Assembly: GCA_964434165.1 (NCBI GenBank)
Contig: CAYSUS010000077.1
Location: 1-34,350, forward strand
Length of the DNA: 34,350 nt
Direction: 5' to 3'
DNA from: CAYSUS01 sp964434165
GTDB taxonomy: Bacteria; Planctomycetota; Planctomycetia; Pirellulales; Thermoguttaceae
A program made the position numbers and the translations under genes. Numbering within the stretch: the first letter of the stretch is position 1; each line of letters opens with the position of its first letter. The notes under the pieces were generated by a model that saw nothing but the letters and a program-made list of their open reading frames with translations, was not told where the DNA came from and made no database searches. Shown piece by piece: positions 1 through 8,602 of this stretch.

Positions 1-971
1 GCACCGCCGCCGCCCCCGCCACCACCGAGGCCGCCTCCACCACCGCCGCCACCGCCGTATCCGCCGCGCGCCATGCCCCCGACGGGCCCGGTAAGGGTGG
101 AAGCCCCAAAGGTGCCCGGCTGGGCCTCGCCGCCGACCGCGCGGTAGCTGAGCATCTGCCCCACGACCAGCGGCTCGCCGGAGATTCGCAACTCGTCGAA
201 GAAGCCCCGATCGTCCTCGCGGAATCCCTCCCCGCCGTTGAGCCCGTCGCCGACCTCGACCGCGGCATCCGGGTCCCAGTGAAGGGGCCGGTAGTCGGGG
301 CCGTCGTGCTCGGCCACCATCACGCCGTTGACGTACACGCGCCCGATTCCCTTGCCGGCGTCGTAGGTCCAGGCCACGTGGTCCCACTTCTCGCTGAACC
401 GGTGCAGGTCCATCAGCTCGACTCGCTCGGAGCCCCCGGCACCGTCGCTGACCCAGTAGCGCAGGTCCATGCCCGTCGGATCGGCGAGTTCGAATCCGTC
501 GGTGCCGTTCGCGCCCGAGCGCCGCACGAACACGCCGTCGCCGCCGCTCGCGCGGCCCCAGAACTCCACGGTGACACACGGGGTGTTGAGGCGGTCGTAG
601 GCGTCGATGCGGCCGCCGATCGTGGGATTGCCGTTGAGGCTTCCGAAATTCTGCTCGTACACGCGCTGGAGGATGTGGAGGGGTACGTCCGCGGCAATCG
701 TCGCCTGGGCGCTGACCAAAGGAGTGCCGCCAGCGACCTCGTTCGGGACCGACAGGCGCGCGGGATCGTCGTCGGTGTCGGCCTCCATGCGCCAATACCC
801 GAGGGTGGGTCCAGCGTCGGGGGGGAGCGCGTTTGGGTCGGCTACGAGAGAGCGGGGCGCGCCCTGGCCCAGATCGATCGGCTCGGCGCCGGTTCGCTGG
901 TGGGCAGAGAGGGCGGCCAAGAGGCCGAGCATAAGCAGGGTCAGCAACGGGGGTTGGAGAGCGCGTAGCAC
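1..971 (-). CDS. Exported LamG (concanavalin A-like) domain protein, 3' end beyond window
   Basis: The gene reads leftwards from a GTG at 971, preceded by an AGAAGGG ribosome-binding site, and is still open at base 1, so its C-terminus is missing. The first ~27 residues form a signal peptide (MLRALQPPLLTLLMLGLLAA), so the product is exported. Residues ~50-270 look like a LamG/Laminin_G_3 jelly-roll: 'LGYWRMEAD', 'VTVEFWGRAS', 'WDHVAWTYD', 'GRVYVNG' and 'DDRGFFDELRIS' are the usual strand signatures. Near residue 300 the chain becomes extremely glycine rich: Tyr, nine Gly, Leu, then at least eight Gly up to the edge. LamG domains bind carbohydrate or protein surfaces; in planctomycetes they are often fused to larger exported enzymes. 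Which enzyme, if any, follows here cannot be seen. It is divergent from ilvD. Confidence 0.8.
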   Translation of the reverse strand, partial: MLRALQPPLLTLLMLGLLAALSAHQRTGAEPIDLGQGAPRSLVADPNALPPDAGPTLGYWRMEADTDDDPARLSVPNEVAGGTPLVSAQATIAADVPLHILQRVYEQNFGSLNGNPTIGGRIDAYDRLNTPCVTVEFWGRASGGDGVFVRRSGANGTDGFELADPTGMDLRYWVSDGAGGSERVELMDLHRFSEKWDHVAWTYDAGKGIGRVYVNGVMVAEHDGPDYRPLHWDPDAAVEVGDGLNGGEGFREDDRGFFDELRISGEPLVVGQMLSYRAVGGEAQPGTFGASTLTGPVGGMARGGYGGGGGGGGGLGGGGGGGG

Positions 972-1246
972 GGCAAATGCCCTTCTCTAGTCCGCGTGTT
1001 CCGTCCTTCGGTCCGCTTCAGGCGGGGGTAAGGAGATCGCCTCAAATCTCCAAACACCCCAAATTAACACCCATTATGATAATCGGGGGGGAAGGGCGTG
1101 CAAAGGGCAGGACATGGTTTGTGTGTCCGGGACCGCAGGGCGCCTCGGCCCCGGCTCGGGTCAGGCCTGGCACGCTCTACCTCTCCCCGCGCGGCCGACC
1201 TAGAATGGAGGGCTTCAGAAACCCGCCTGCGAAAGGACTTACCGAC

Positions 1247-3079
1247 ATGCGCTCCGACACGATCAAGCTGGGCGACGCCCGGGCACCCCACCGCAGCCTC
1301 CTCCGTGCCACCGGAGTGGGGGATGACGACTTCCGCAAGCCCTTTATCGCCATCTGCAACAGCCACGTGGACATCATCCCGGGGCACGTGCACCTGGATC
1401 AGGTTGGCCAATATGTCAAGCAGTGCGTGCGCGAGGCGGGCGGCGTGCCGTTCATCTTCAACACGATCGGTGTCGATGACGGCATCGCCATGGGGCATAC
1501 GGGCATGAAATTCTCGCTGCCCAGTCGGGAGATCATCGCCGACTCGGTGGAGACGATGATCAACGCCCACTGCTTCGACGGCATGGTCTGCATCCCCAAC
1601 TGCGACAAGATCGTGCCCGGCATGCTCATGGCCGCGGTACGCTGCAACATCCCCACCGTATTCGTCAGCGGCGGGCCCATGGAGGCCGGCAAGACCGAGG
1701 ACGGCCAGACGGTCGATCTGATCAGCGTGTTCGTGGCCGCGGCTGCCAAGCAGCGCGGGACGATGACCGCGGAGCAGCTTGCCGAGGTCGAGAGGGCGGG
1801 CTGCCCCACCTGCGGCTCCTGCTCGGGGATGTTCACGGCCAACAGCATGAACTGCCTGTGCGAGGCCCTGGGCATGGCCCTGCCGCTGAACGGCACGCTA
1901 TTGGCCACCAGCGCCGAGCGCAAGCGGCTGTTCCGCCGCGCGGCCGAGCGGATCGTGGCGATGGTCCACCAGTTCGAGAAGGTCGGCGCGGGCCACGGCC
2001 TTCTGCCCCGCGAGATCGTCACCGAGGACTCCGTCGATAACTCGATGGTCCTCGACATGGCCATGGGCGGGAGCACGAACACGGTGCTGCACATCCTGGC
2101 GATTGCGCGCGAGGCGGGCGTGGAGTACGACGTCGAGCGGATCAACCTGCTCAGCCGGCAGACGCCCAACATCTGCAAGGTCGCGCCCAGCAGCGAATAC
2201 CACGTCGAGGACGTGCACAACTGCGGAGGCATTCACACCATCCTCGGCGAGATCGCACGCGGCCGGCCCGGACTGCTCAAGCGCGACTGCCCCACGGTGA
2301 GCGGCAAGACGCTGGGGGAGAACATCGCCGAGTACGACCTCCGCGGCGAGTCCGTCCCGGACGAGGTGCTCGAGCTGGCCGCGGTCACCGCGGGACACCG
2401 GCGCAACGCCCCGGGCATGAGTATCGAGCGATCAGCCAAGTCCGTACGGGAACTGACCGCCGAGAAACTGGGCTTCGATCCCTACGACTGCGTGCGCACG
2501 GTGGAAAAGGCCTACAGCCCGGAGGGCGGTCTGGTGATCCTCTACGGCAACCTCGCCCCCAAGGGCGCCGTGGTCAAGGCGGCCGGCGTGCTGCCGGAGA
2601 TGATGAAGCACTCGGGCCCGGCCGTGATCTTCGAGAGCGAGACCGACGCCTACGCTGGCATCGTCAACGGCCGGGTGAACAGGGGCGACGTGGTGGTGAT
2701 CCGCTATGAAGGCCCCAAGGGCGGGCCGGGCATGCAGGAGATGCTGGCCCCCACCACGGCCATCCAGGGCATGGGCCTGGGCGACTCGGTGGCCCTCGTG
2801 ACCGACGGCCGCTTCTCCGGCGGGACCGCCGGCGCGTGCATCGGCCACGTCAGCCCCGAGGCCGCCGCCGGCGGGCCGATCGGCCTGTTGGAGCCGGGCG
2901 ACATCATCGAGGTCGATATCCCGGGCCACCGACTCGACGTCAAGCTCGCCGAGGAGGAACTCGCCGCGCGCAAGAAGCGGTGGCAGCCCCGCGAGCCGCG
3001 ATTCAAGAGCGGCTATCTGGCCAAGTACGCCTCGATGGCCACCAGCGCGGACACGGGGGCGGTGCTGAGGTGGGAGTGA
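1247..3079 (+). CDS. ilvD: Dihydroxy-acid dehydratase (IlvD)
   Basis: It dehydrates 2,3-dihydroxy-isovalerate and 2,3-dihydroxy-3-methylvalerate to 2-keto acids in valine, isoleucine and leucine synthesis (cytoplasmic). The product is 610 aa, close to the 616 aa E. coli enzyme, and is collinear with it throughout: 'NSHVDIIPGHVHL', 'VDDGIAMGHTGM', 'IPNCDKIVPGMLMA' (Cys119), 'CPTCGSCSGMFTANSMNCL' (Cys186/189/192), 'MGGSTNTVLH', 'RYEGPKGGPGMQEML' and 'TDGRFSGGT'. The early loop reads P-G-H-V-H-L rather than the P-C-N-x-H-L of plant-type [2Fe-2S] dehydratases, suggesting the [4Fe-4S] E. coli type (inference). The ATG at 1247 is chosen because GAAAGGA lies 9 nt upstream and homology begins there; the frame is open further upstream but that stretch is not conserved. 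A TAGAAT at 1201-1206 could be the -10 box, without a convincing -35. Confidence 0.96.
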   Translation: MRSDTIKLGDARAPHRSLLRATGVGDDDFRKPFIAICNSHVDIIPGHVHLDQVGQYVKQCVREAGGVPFIFNTIGVDDGIAMGHTGMKFSLPSREIIADSVETMINAHCFDGMVCIPNCDKIVPGMLMAAVRCNIPTVFVSGGPMEAGKTEDGQTVDLISVFVAAAAKQRGTMTAEQLAEVERAGCPTCGSCSGMFTANSMNCLCEALGMALPLNGTLLATSAERKRLFRRAAERIVAMVHQFEKVGAGHGLLPREIVTEDSVDNSMVLDMAMGGSTNTVLHILAIAREAGVEYDVERINLLSRQTPNICKVAPSSEYHVEDVHNCGGIHTILGEIARGRPGLLKRDCPTVSGKTLGENIAEYDLRGESVPDEVLELAAVTAGHRRNAPGMSIERSAKSVRELTAEKLGFDPYDCVRTVEKAYSPEGGLVILYGNLAPKGAVVKAAGVLPEMMKHSGPAVIFESETDAYAGIVNGRVNRGDVVVIRYEGPKGGPGMQEMLAPTTAIQGMGLGDSVALVTDGRFSGGTAGACIGHVSPEAAAGGPIGLLEPGDIIEVDIPGHRLDVKLAEEELAARKKRWQPREPRFKSGYLAKYASMATSADTGAVLRWE

Positions 3080-3181
3080 GGGGACGCGGGACCATCCGTC
3101 CGGCCGGCGGCAGCCCGAGCCGCGCAGCGGCGACCGCGTGCAGCCGTGGGCGTCGGGCCACGGAAGTGCTCGTCCCGTCTT

Positions 3182-4060
3182 TCAGTCCCGCAGCCCCGCC
3201 CGCAGCGCCTGGAGGGTCGCCTCAGCGTCGAACCGCCAGCGCCCCTCATGCGAGCGCCAATACTGGGTCTGGCTCTTCTCGCCCCGCCCCGGCGTGGCGA
3301 TGACCAGTCGGGCGCGATACCGATCGGGGCCGAGGGGTTCCAGGTCGATTTCCACCTCCACGGAGCCGCGGGACTCGCCGCCGGCAAAGGCGACCTTGTG
3401 CCACAGTTCCAGGGGCCTTTCCTGGCCGGGCAGCACGTATCCGGCGGCCTGGTCGAGCTCGCCCGCGGCGCAGTGGCGCGTGAAGTCGCCGATTGCCCCT
3501 TGCAGCATGGGACCGCCCCGCGGCGAACCGCCTAGCGGCGAGCCGAACAGCCGGGCGCCGAGCCAGACCAGGACTCCCAGGCCGAGCGCGAGCCCGGCCA
3601 GCGCCAGGGCCTGGACGGCTCTGGTGCGAATCGGTGATCGAGCCGCCGCCGCGGCGTGCCGCTTGGCTTCCTCGCGCTTGGCCTTGTTCGCTCGGCGTCG
3701 GGCCTTCTCCAGGTCGGCCCGGTTGTAGAACAGGCCGTCCGGTCCGAGATACGACCGCTGCCCGCAGCCCTTGCACTCGACTCCGTGGTCCGAAAGCTCG
3801 GCGGGGAGCGATTCGGTGCGTCGGCATCGTGGGCATTTGAAGCGGATCTTCTCGGCCCGGCGCTCGGAGCAGACGTGGCCGCTGGCGTCGATCCAGAACC
3901 CGCTCGCGCACCCGTGGCACCGCATGCCGCGGGGAAGCTGCGACCAGTGGACCCAGCCCTGGGTCGCGCACTCGGGGCAGGCGAACAGGAGCTTGGGATC
4001 GGCGCTCGTGTCGCCCTTGCTGGGCGTTCCGGGTCCGCTGTGGCGTTCAGGCTGGTTCAT
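3182..4060 (-). CDS. Double zinc-ribbon, single-pass membrane protein of unknown function
   Basis: The 292 aa product has two N-terminal zinc ribbons. The first is C-P-E-C from residue 28 with a partner C-H-G-C; the second is C-P-R-C with C-K-G-C. A basic, alanine-rich linker follows, then one transmembrane helix at about residues 150-172 ('LALAGLALGLGVLVWLGARL'). The ~110-residue C-terminal domain ('FTRHCAAGELDQAAGYVL...YWRSHEGRWRFDAEATL') resembles NTF2-like/DUF4878 folds in pattern, but I cannot assign it firmly. With no signal peptide, the ribbons should face the cytoplasm and the C-terminal domain the periplasm. It lies 61 bp after the sugar isomerase-like gene on the same strand and may be cotranscribed, with a dyad repeat between them. 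Such zinc-ribbon membrane proteins are common in planctomycetes and uncharacterised; the 10051-10998 gene is built the same way. Confidence 0.75.
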   Translation of the reverse strand: MNQPERHSGPGTPSKGDTSADPKLLFACPECATQGWVHWSQLPRGMRCHGCASGFWIDASGHVCSERRAEKIRFKCPRCRRTESLPAELSDHGVECKGCGQRSYLGPDGLFYNRADLEKARRRANKAKREEAKRHAAAAARSPIRTRAVQALALAGLALGLGVLVWLGARLFGSPLGGSPRGGPMLQGAIGDFTRHCAAGELDQAAGYVLPGQERPLELWHKVAFAGGESRGSVEVEIDLEPLGPDRYRARLVIATPGRGEKSQTQYWRSHEGRWRFDAEATLQALRAGLRD

Positions 4061-4082
4061 CGCCCCGGCTCAGAACGGACAG

Positions 4083-4113
4083 GACTTCCGAAGTCTCGAA
4101 GACCTCGGAAGTC
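4083..4113. repeat. Dyad repeat, copy 1 (13-5-13 hairpin)
   Basis: Arms GACTTCCGAAGTC (4083-4095) and GACCTCGGAAGTC (4101-4113) flank TCGAA. They pair over 13 bp with one mismatch, and each arm is itself a near-palindrome. It sits just downstream of the sugar isomerase-like stop codon. A second complete copy lies at 25395-25425 and a half copy near 33949. Confidence 0.7.
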
Positions 4114-4121
4114 TGGGACAG

Positions 4122-4973
4122 CTACACCTTGCCCATCTTCTTGAGGTTCTCGAAGCACCGCTTGACGGCCTCCAGCGGCGTGCGCTCGGCGTACGACTCC
4201 TGTTCGACGATGTACCACTGAGTGCCGCCGATGGTCTCGCAGAGCTGGAAGACGACGTCCCATTTCACCTCGCCGTCGCCGACGCAGGCGCCCTTCTTGC
4301 CGCCGTGCTCTTTGAGGTGGATCGTCCTGGTCTGGCCGGGAAACTTCTTCAACACGGCATAAGGATCGCCGCCGCCGCCCAGGCAGTTGCCCACGTCGAG
4401 CTGCATGACCACGTCCGGTCCGGCATGGGAGAAGAAGATGTCCCATGCGGTGCTGTCGCCGATCTTGCGGAAGTCGCCGCCGTGGGCGTGGTAGCCGACG
4501 AGCATCTTCTCGTCCTTGACCTGGGCCGCCCACTCGGCGAACTGCCTGGCGGTCTTGATGCACGACTCCTTGTCGGCCAGCATCTTGTGGGGCATGCCGG
4601 GCACGATGAGGTAGGGGTTGCCCAGCGTCTGGTTGAACTCGACCGTGCCCTTCAAGGTGTCGCCTTCCAGCGTATTCAGGCGCGTGTGCGTGCCGCAGCA
4701 GACGAGGCCGCTCTGGTCGAGCATCTTGCGCAGGGTCTTGGCGTCGCGGCCGTAGTAGCCGGCGAACTCCACGCCACGGTAGCCCATCCCGGCCACGGCT
4801 TCCAGCACGGCGGGCAGGTCCTTCTCGCAGTCCTTGCGCACCGAGTAGAGCTGCAAGCCCACGGGGATCTTCTTCTCGGCCGCAGCGGCCGCGGTGGGCA
4901 GTTGCACGCCGGTCGCCAGCACGGCGGCCGTGCCGGCGCCGGCCTTCAGCAGGTCGCGTCGCGAGAGCTTCAT
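4122..4973 (-). CDS. Tat-exported sugar phosphate isomerase/epimerase-like TIM-barrel protein
   Basis: The 283 aa protein belongs to the xylose-isomerase-like TIM barrel superfamily (AP_endonuc_2 fold). Family signatures include 'GLQLYSVRKDCEKDLPAVLEAVAGMGYRGVEFAGYYG', 'CCGTHTR', 'LVGYHAHGGDF', 'VVMQLDVGN' and 'TIHLKEH', which carry the Glu, His and Asp residues that usually bind a divalent metal. The N-terminus is a Tat signal: S-R-R-D-L-L-K at residues 4-10, a hydrophobic stretch and an alanine-rich cleavage region, so it acts in the periplasm. The start has a strong GGAGGAG ribosome-binding site 9 nt upstream. A weak promoter may lie on the minus strand (TTGACG at 5069-5064, 17 bp, CACGAT). 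The substrate is unknown; paralogues are numerous in planctomycetes and often act with Gfo/Idh/MocA enzymes. Confidence 0.85.
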   Translation of the reverse strand: MKLSRRDLLKAGAGTAAVLATGVQLPTAAAAAEKKIPVGLQLYSVRKDCEKDLPAVLEAVAGMGYRGVEFAGYYGRDAKTLRKMLDQSGLVCCGTHTRLNTLEGDTLKGTVEFNQTLGNPYLIVPGMPHKMLADKESCIKTARQFAEWAAQVKDEKMLVGYHAHGGDFRKIGDSTAWDIFFSHAGPDVVMQLDVGNCLGGGGDPYAVLKKFPGQTRTIHLKEHGGKKGACVGDGEVKWDVVFQLCETIGGTQWYIVEQESYAERTPLEAVKRCFENLKKMGKV

Positions 4974-5134
4974 CGTGGTTCGACTCCTCCAGGTGGTGGC
5001 TCAGAAGGCGGGCGGCTGTCCGGTTCCCGCCAATCTCGCCATCGTGGTTCAGCCCGCACGGCCCGTCAAGTGTCGCGCCCCCAGCGCGACCCGACGGCGG
5101 CTTGCGATGCCCGCCGCCCCCGCAGCCGGCAAAC

Positions 5135-5162
5135 TTGCTCCCCCTCACCGCGGCGCTACAAT
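5135..5162 (+). promoter_or_regulatory. Putative promoter of the MoxR-VWA pair
   Basis: TTGCTC (5135-5140), 16 bp, TACAAT (5157-5162). The -10 is good and the -35 poor. Transcription would start near 5169, about 85 nt before the ATPase start. Confidence 0.4.
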
Positions 5163-5253
5163 GCAGGGCGCACGGGAGCGGAGGAAAGACGTTCATTCGG
5201 GGGGGTGCTCCGCCGCCTCGATTCCCGCAGGAACCGGAGAGTCAACGCGCTTC

Positions 5254-6663
5254 ATGGCCACCGTGACCAGACCGACCACACTTCGCGAGCTCCGTGACAG
5301 CGGCTGGGTCTCCAAGCCGGTCAAGCGGGAGATCTACGACAACTTCATGCGGGCGCTCAGCGCTCGTGAGGAGCTGTTTCCCGGCATCATCGGTTACGAC
5401 GACACGGTGATTCCGGAGATCAACCTGGGCCTGATCGCGGGGCACGACCTCCTTTTCCTCGGCGAGAAGGGGCAGGCCAAGAGCCGGCTGATGCGCCTGA
5501 TCGCCCGGTTCCTCGACGACGAGGTTCCGTACCTCGACATCCCGGGCTGCCCGGTCCACGAAGATCCTTATCACCCCATCACGGCCGCCGGCCGGCGCCT
5601 GATCGACGAGGTGCCCGAGTACGAGATCCCCGTGGGCTGGTGGCCGCGTCACGAGCGCTACGCCGAGCGCCTGGCCCCCGGCACGAAGTTCGCCGACGTG
5701 ATCGGCGAGATCGATCCAGCGAAGCTCGCCGCGGGCACCAGCATGTCGGCCGAGGACGCCCTGCACTTCGGGCTGATTCCGCGCATGCACCGCGGCGTGT
5801 TCGCGGTGAACGAGCTGCCCGAGCTGGACGAGCTGGTCCAGGTGGGACTGTTCAACATCCTCGAGGAGCGCGACGTCCAGATTCGCGGCTACCCGATCCG
5901 CTTCGACATCGACCTCCTCTTGATCTTCCCGGCCACGTACAACCGCAGCGGCAAGGTGATCCCGCAGCTTAAGGACCGCATCGGGACCGTCATTCATACG
6001 CACTACCCGCGGGACCGCGACCTGGGCATCCAGATCATGCGCCAGGAGGCCCGGCTCGACCTGGACGGGGAGTTCCCCGTGGCCGTGCCGTACTTCATGA
6101 ACGAGATCATCGAGCAGATGAGCATCGCGGCGCGGAAGTCGAAGTACATCGACCAGCAGTCGGGCGTCAGCGCGCGGTTCTCGATCGCCAACTACCGGAC
6201 GATGGTCGCCAGCGCCCGGCAGCGCGCGGCCGTGCTCGGCGAGCGTCCGGCCGTGCCGCGGATCAGCGACCTGGGGCACCTGTATTCCTCGTCGCTTGGC
6301 AAGCTGGAGCTGGACCTGATGTCCAGCCACCAGATGTCGGAGCGCCAGGTGCTCGACGCGATCCTGGCCGAAGCGATCCGTGACGTGTTCGCGGAGTACG
6401 TGGATCGGCACGGCCTGGAGGAGATCGGCGAGATCTTCTCCCGCGGCGTGAAGATCGAGGTGGGCGACATGCTCCCCTCGAGCTACTACGCCGAGCGGCT
6501 GAAGCGGGTACCGCCGGCCTGGGAGAAAGCCTTCGAGGTCAACGCCGCCACGGACGAGGCGGTCCGCGCCTCGTGCGTCGAATTCGTGCTTGCCGGGCTG
6601 TACGCCACCGATCGCGTTTCGCGGGCGCAGCGGCACGGAAGGATCGTTTACGAGGTGCCGTGA
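5254..6663 (+). CDS. MoxR/Mg-chelatase-like AAA+ ATPase
   Basis: The 469 aa protein is an AAA+ ATPase of the MoxR/ChlI type that probably acts as a chaperone with the VWA protein encoded immediately downstream. The P-loop is G70-E-K-G-Q-A-K76-S77, with Ala instead of the usual Gly before Lys. The Walker B region is 'GVFAVNELPELDELVQ', with Asn186-Glu187 in place of Asp-Glu. The stretch 'LFNILEERDVQIRGYPIRFDIDLLLIFPATYNRSGKVIPQLKDRIGTVIHTHYP' is typical of one subgroup annotated magnesium chelatase in actinobacteria and planctomycetes. From memory the substitutions are subgroup-wide, but this was not checked. There are no chlorophyll genes here, so a chelatase role is unlikely. The ATG at 5254 begins the conserved part; GGAG lies 14 nt upstream, rather far. 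The stop overlaps a GTG of the next gene. Confidence 0.88.
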   Translation: MATVTRPTTLRELRDSGWVSKPVKREIYDNFMRALSAREELFPGIIGYDDTVIPEINLGLIAGHDLLFLGEKGQAKSRLMRLIARFLDDEVPYLDIPGCPVHEDPYHPITAAGRRLIDEVPEYEIPVGWWPRHERYAERLAPGTKFADVIGEIDPAKLAAGTSMSAEDALHFGLIPRMHRGVFAVNELPELDELVQVGLFNILEERDVQIRGYPIRFDIDLLLIFPATYNRSGKVIPQLKDRIGTVIHTHYPRDRDLGIQIMRQEARLDLDGEFPVAVPYFMNEIIEQMSIAARKSKYIDQQSGVSARFSIANYRTMVASARQRAAVLGERPAVPRISDLGHLYSSSLGKLELDLMSSHQMSERQVLDAILAEAIRDVFAEYVDRHGLEEIGEIFSRGVKIEVGDMLPSSYYAERLKRVPPAWEKAFEVNAATDEAVRASCVEFVLAGLYATDRVSRAQRHGRIVYEVP

Positions 6664-6680
6664 ACCCGCGGCCGAATTCC

Positions 6681-8381
6681 ATGAGCTCATCCCCGCGCGT
6701 CGGCGGCGTCATCCACACGTACCAGCGGTACGATCCCCGCAACTTCCCCGGGCCCATGCAGCCCCCGCCCGACCTGGTCTCGGGGGCCTTCGACCACATG
6801 CTCGCCTTCGGCTCGATGCGCGAGCTGACCGAGGAGGAGCTCGCCCGGGCCGTCAAGCTCGATCCCGCGCAGATCGCCGGGCTGGGGCCGAGCCTCGACG
6901 CCCTGATGCACATGCTCCGCGAGCGCAAGCGGAAGATCCTCGAATCCTACGAGACCGACACGGTGCAGGACGCGGCCGCGCAGGGGTTCGCCGGGATGGC
7001 CTCCACGATGCGCCCGCCCTCGTCGCTGGCCAGGCGGTTTCACAAGGCCGTCGCCACGGAGCAGCTCTACGACCTGGAGCGGCTGTGGTACGAGACCGAC
7101 CGGCAGCGCGACAAGTTCGCCCGGCAGCTCGTCCACCTCATCGACCGGCTGGGCGACAAGTACCAGATCGACGACCTGGCGGCCAACTACCAGTTCACGG
7201 GGCGGACCGGGATGAGCATCCCCGAGGCCCTGAAGATCAAGGAGGAGCTGGAGCTGATCGACAAGCTGCTCAAGCAGCTTGAAGAGGCCGCCGAGACCGC
7301 GCAGATCGGCGTGATCGACCTCGACGCCCTGGCCGAGTTCGCCGAGCCGGGCGACATCGACAACCTCTCGCAGCTCGCCCGGCAGGTGCAGGAATACCTT
7401 CGCGACCTGGCCGAGCAGCAGGGACTGGAACGCACCCGGCACGGCTTCCAGCTCACGCCCAAGGCCTACCGCCTGTTCCAGGGACGGCTCCTGGAGCGGA
7501 TCTTCAGCAAGCTGGAGTCGTCGCGGACCGGCCGGCATCCCAACGCGGTCGCGGGCGAGGGGGCCGTCGAGATGCAGCAGACCCGCCCCTACGAGTTCGG
7601 CGACTCGCTGGCCAACATGGACATCCCGGGCACGATGATCAACGCCATGCTCCGCGACGGAGCCAGCCTGCCCGTGCGGATGCGCGCCGAGGACATCCTC
7701 GTCCACCGCACGCGCAACACGCCCAAGTGCGCCACCGCCGTGGTGCTCGACATGAGCGGCTCGATGCGCTACAGCGCGCTGTACGTGGACGTCAAGCGCA
7801 TGGGTCTGGCCCTGGACGGGCTGATCCGCCGCGAGTACCCGGGCGACTACCTCCAGTTCGTGGAGATGTACACGTTCGCCAAGGTGCGGCAGCCGGGCGA
7901 GATCGCCTCGCTGCTGCCCAAGCCGGTGATGATCTACGATCCGGTCGTGCACCTCCGCGCGGACATGGGCGATCCGAAGATCACGGAGATGGACATCCCG
8001 CCGCACTTCACCAACATCCAGCACGGCCTGCAAACCGCCCGGCGGCTGCTCTCCGCGCAGGACACGCCCAACCGGCAGATCATCCTCATCACCGACGGGC
8101 TGCCCACCGCGCACTTCGAGGACCGTCTGCTCTACCTCCTTTACCCGCCGCACTCCCGGACCGAGGAGGCCACGATGCGCGAGGGCCGCCTCTGCCGGCG
8201 CGAGGGGATCACGATCAACATCTTCCTCTTGCCCACCTGGTCGCAGTCGAGCGAGGACGTGCGTTTCGCCTACCGCCTGGCCGAATCGACCTGCGGCCGC
8301 GTGTTCTTCACTGCCGGTAAGGACCTCGACCGCTACGTCGTCTGGGACTACCTGAGCCGGCGGCGGGAGATCGTGGCGTGA
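6681..8381 (+). CDS. VWA-domain protein, partner of the MoxR-like ATPase
   Basis: The 566 aa protein has a helical N-terminal part (residues ~1-330, with charged coiled-coil-like stretches around 190-260) and a C-terminal von Willebrand factor A domain. The MIDAS metal site is complete: D357-M-S359-G-S361, Thr444 in 'HFTNIQHG', and Asp472 in 'ITDGLP'. No signal peptide or membrane helix is visible, so it is cytoplasmic. MoxR-type ATPases commonly work with VWA proteins in assembling or activating other complexes; the target here is unknown. A GTG at 6660 in the same frame overlaps the ATPase stop (GTGA), which would give seven more residues and tight translational coupling. Neither start has a well-placed ribosome-binding site, so the ATG is a conservative choice. 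Confidence 0.87.
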   Translation: MSSSPRVGGVIHTYQRYDPRNFPGPMQPPPDLVSGAFDHMLAFGSMRELTEEELARAVKLDPAQIAGLGPSLDALMHMLRERKRKILESYETDTVQDAAAQGFAGMASTMRPPSSLARRFHKAVATEQLYDLERLWYETDRQRDKFARQLVHLIDRLGDKYQIDDLAANYQFTGRTGMSIPEALKIKEELELIDKLLKQLEEAAETAQIGVIDLDALAEFAEPGDIDNLSQLARQVQEYLRDLAEQQGLERTRHGFQLTPKAYRLFQGRLLERIFSKLESSRTGRHPNAVAGEGAVEMQQTRPYEFGDSLANMDIPGTMINAMLRDGASLPVRMRAEDILVHRTRNTPKCATAVVLDMSGSMRYSALYVDVKRMGLALDGLIRREYPGDYLQFVEMYTFAKVRQPGEIASLLPKPVMIYDPVVHLRADMGDPKITEMDIPPHFTNIQHGLQTARRLLSAQDTPNRQIILITDGLPTAHFEDRLLYLLYPPHSRTEEATMREGRLCRREGITINIFLLPTWSQSSEDVRFAYRLAESTCGRVFFTAGKDLDRYVVWDYLSRRREIVA

Positions 8382-8602
8382 GGCGGGGCTTCCGGTCCGG
8401 ACAGCGCCGGGGGCTCGCGCCGCCCGGCCGTGTGCCGCGGCCGCTTCGCGGTCTTTCGAGCCCAGTCCGTTCTCCTTTCCCCGCCCGCACAGCCCCTACG
8501 ACGGTCAAGGTCCAAGGCGGAGCGGTGTTGCTCAACCGGGGCCGGCGAGCGGCCGATGCTCATTGAGGGCAGGCATTCGAATCGCCCTCGAGAGACACCC
8601 CC

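Noticed and set aside
1168..1173. TGGCAC resembling a sigma54 -24 element upstream of ilvD
   Set aside because: The required TTGC-like -12 element is absent at the right distance (ACCT instead).
8532..8559. TCAA-N16-GCCGATGC as a sigma28 (flagellar) promoter for the YjfB-like gene
   Set aside because: The spacing is 16 rather than 15, and both boxes have mismatches; no flagellar genes support it.
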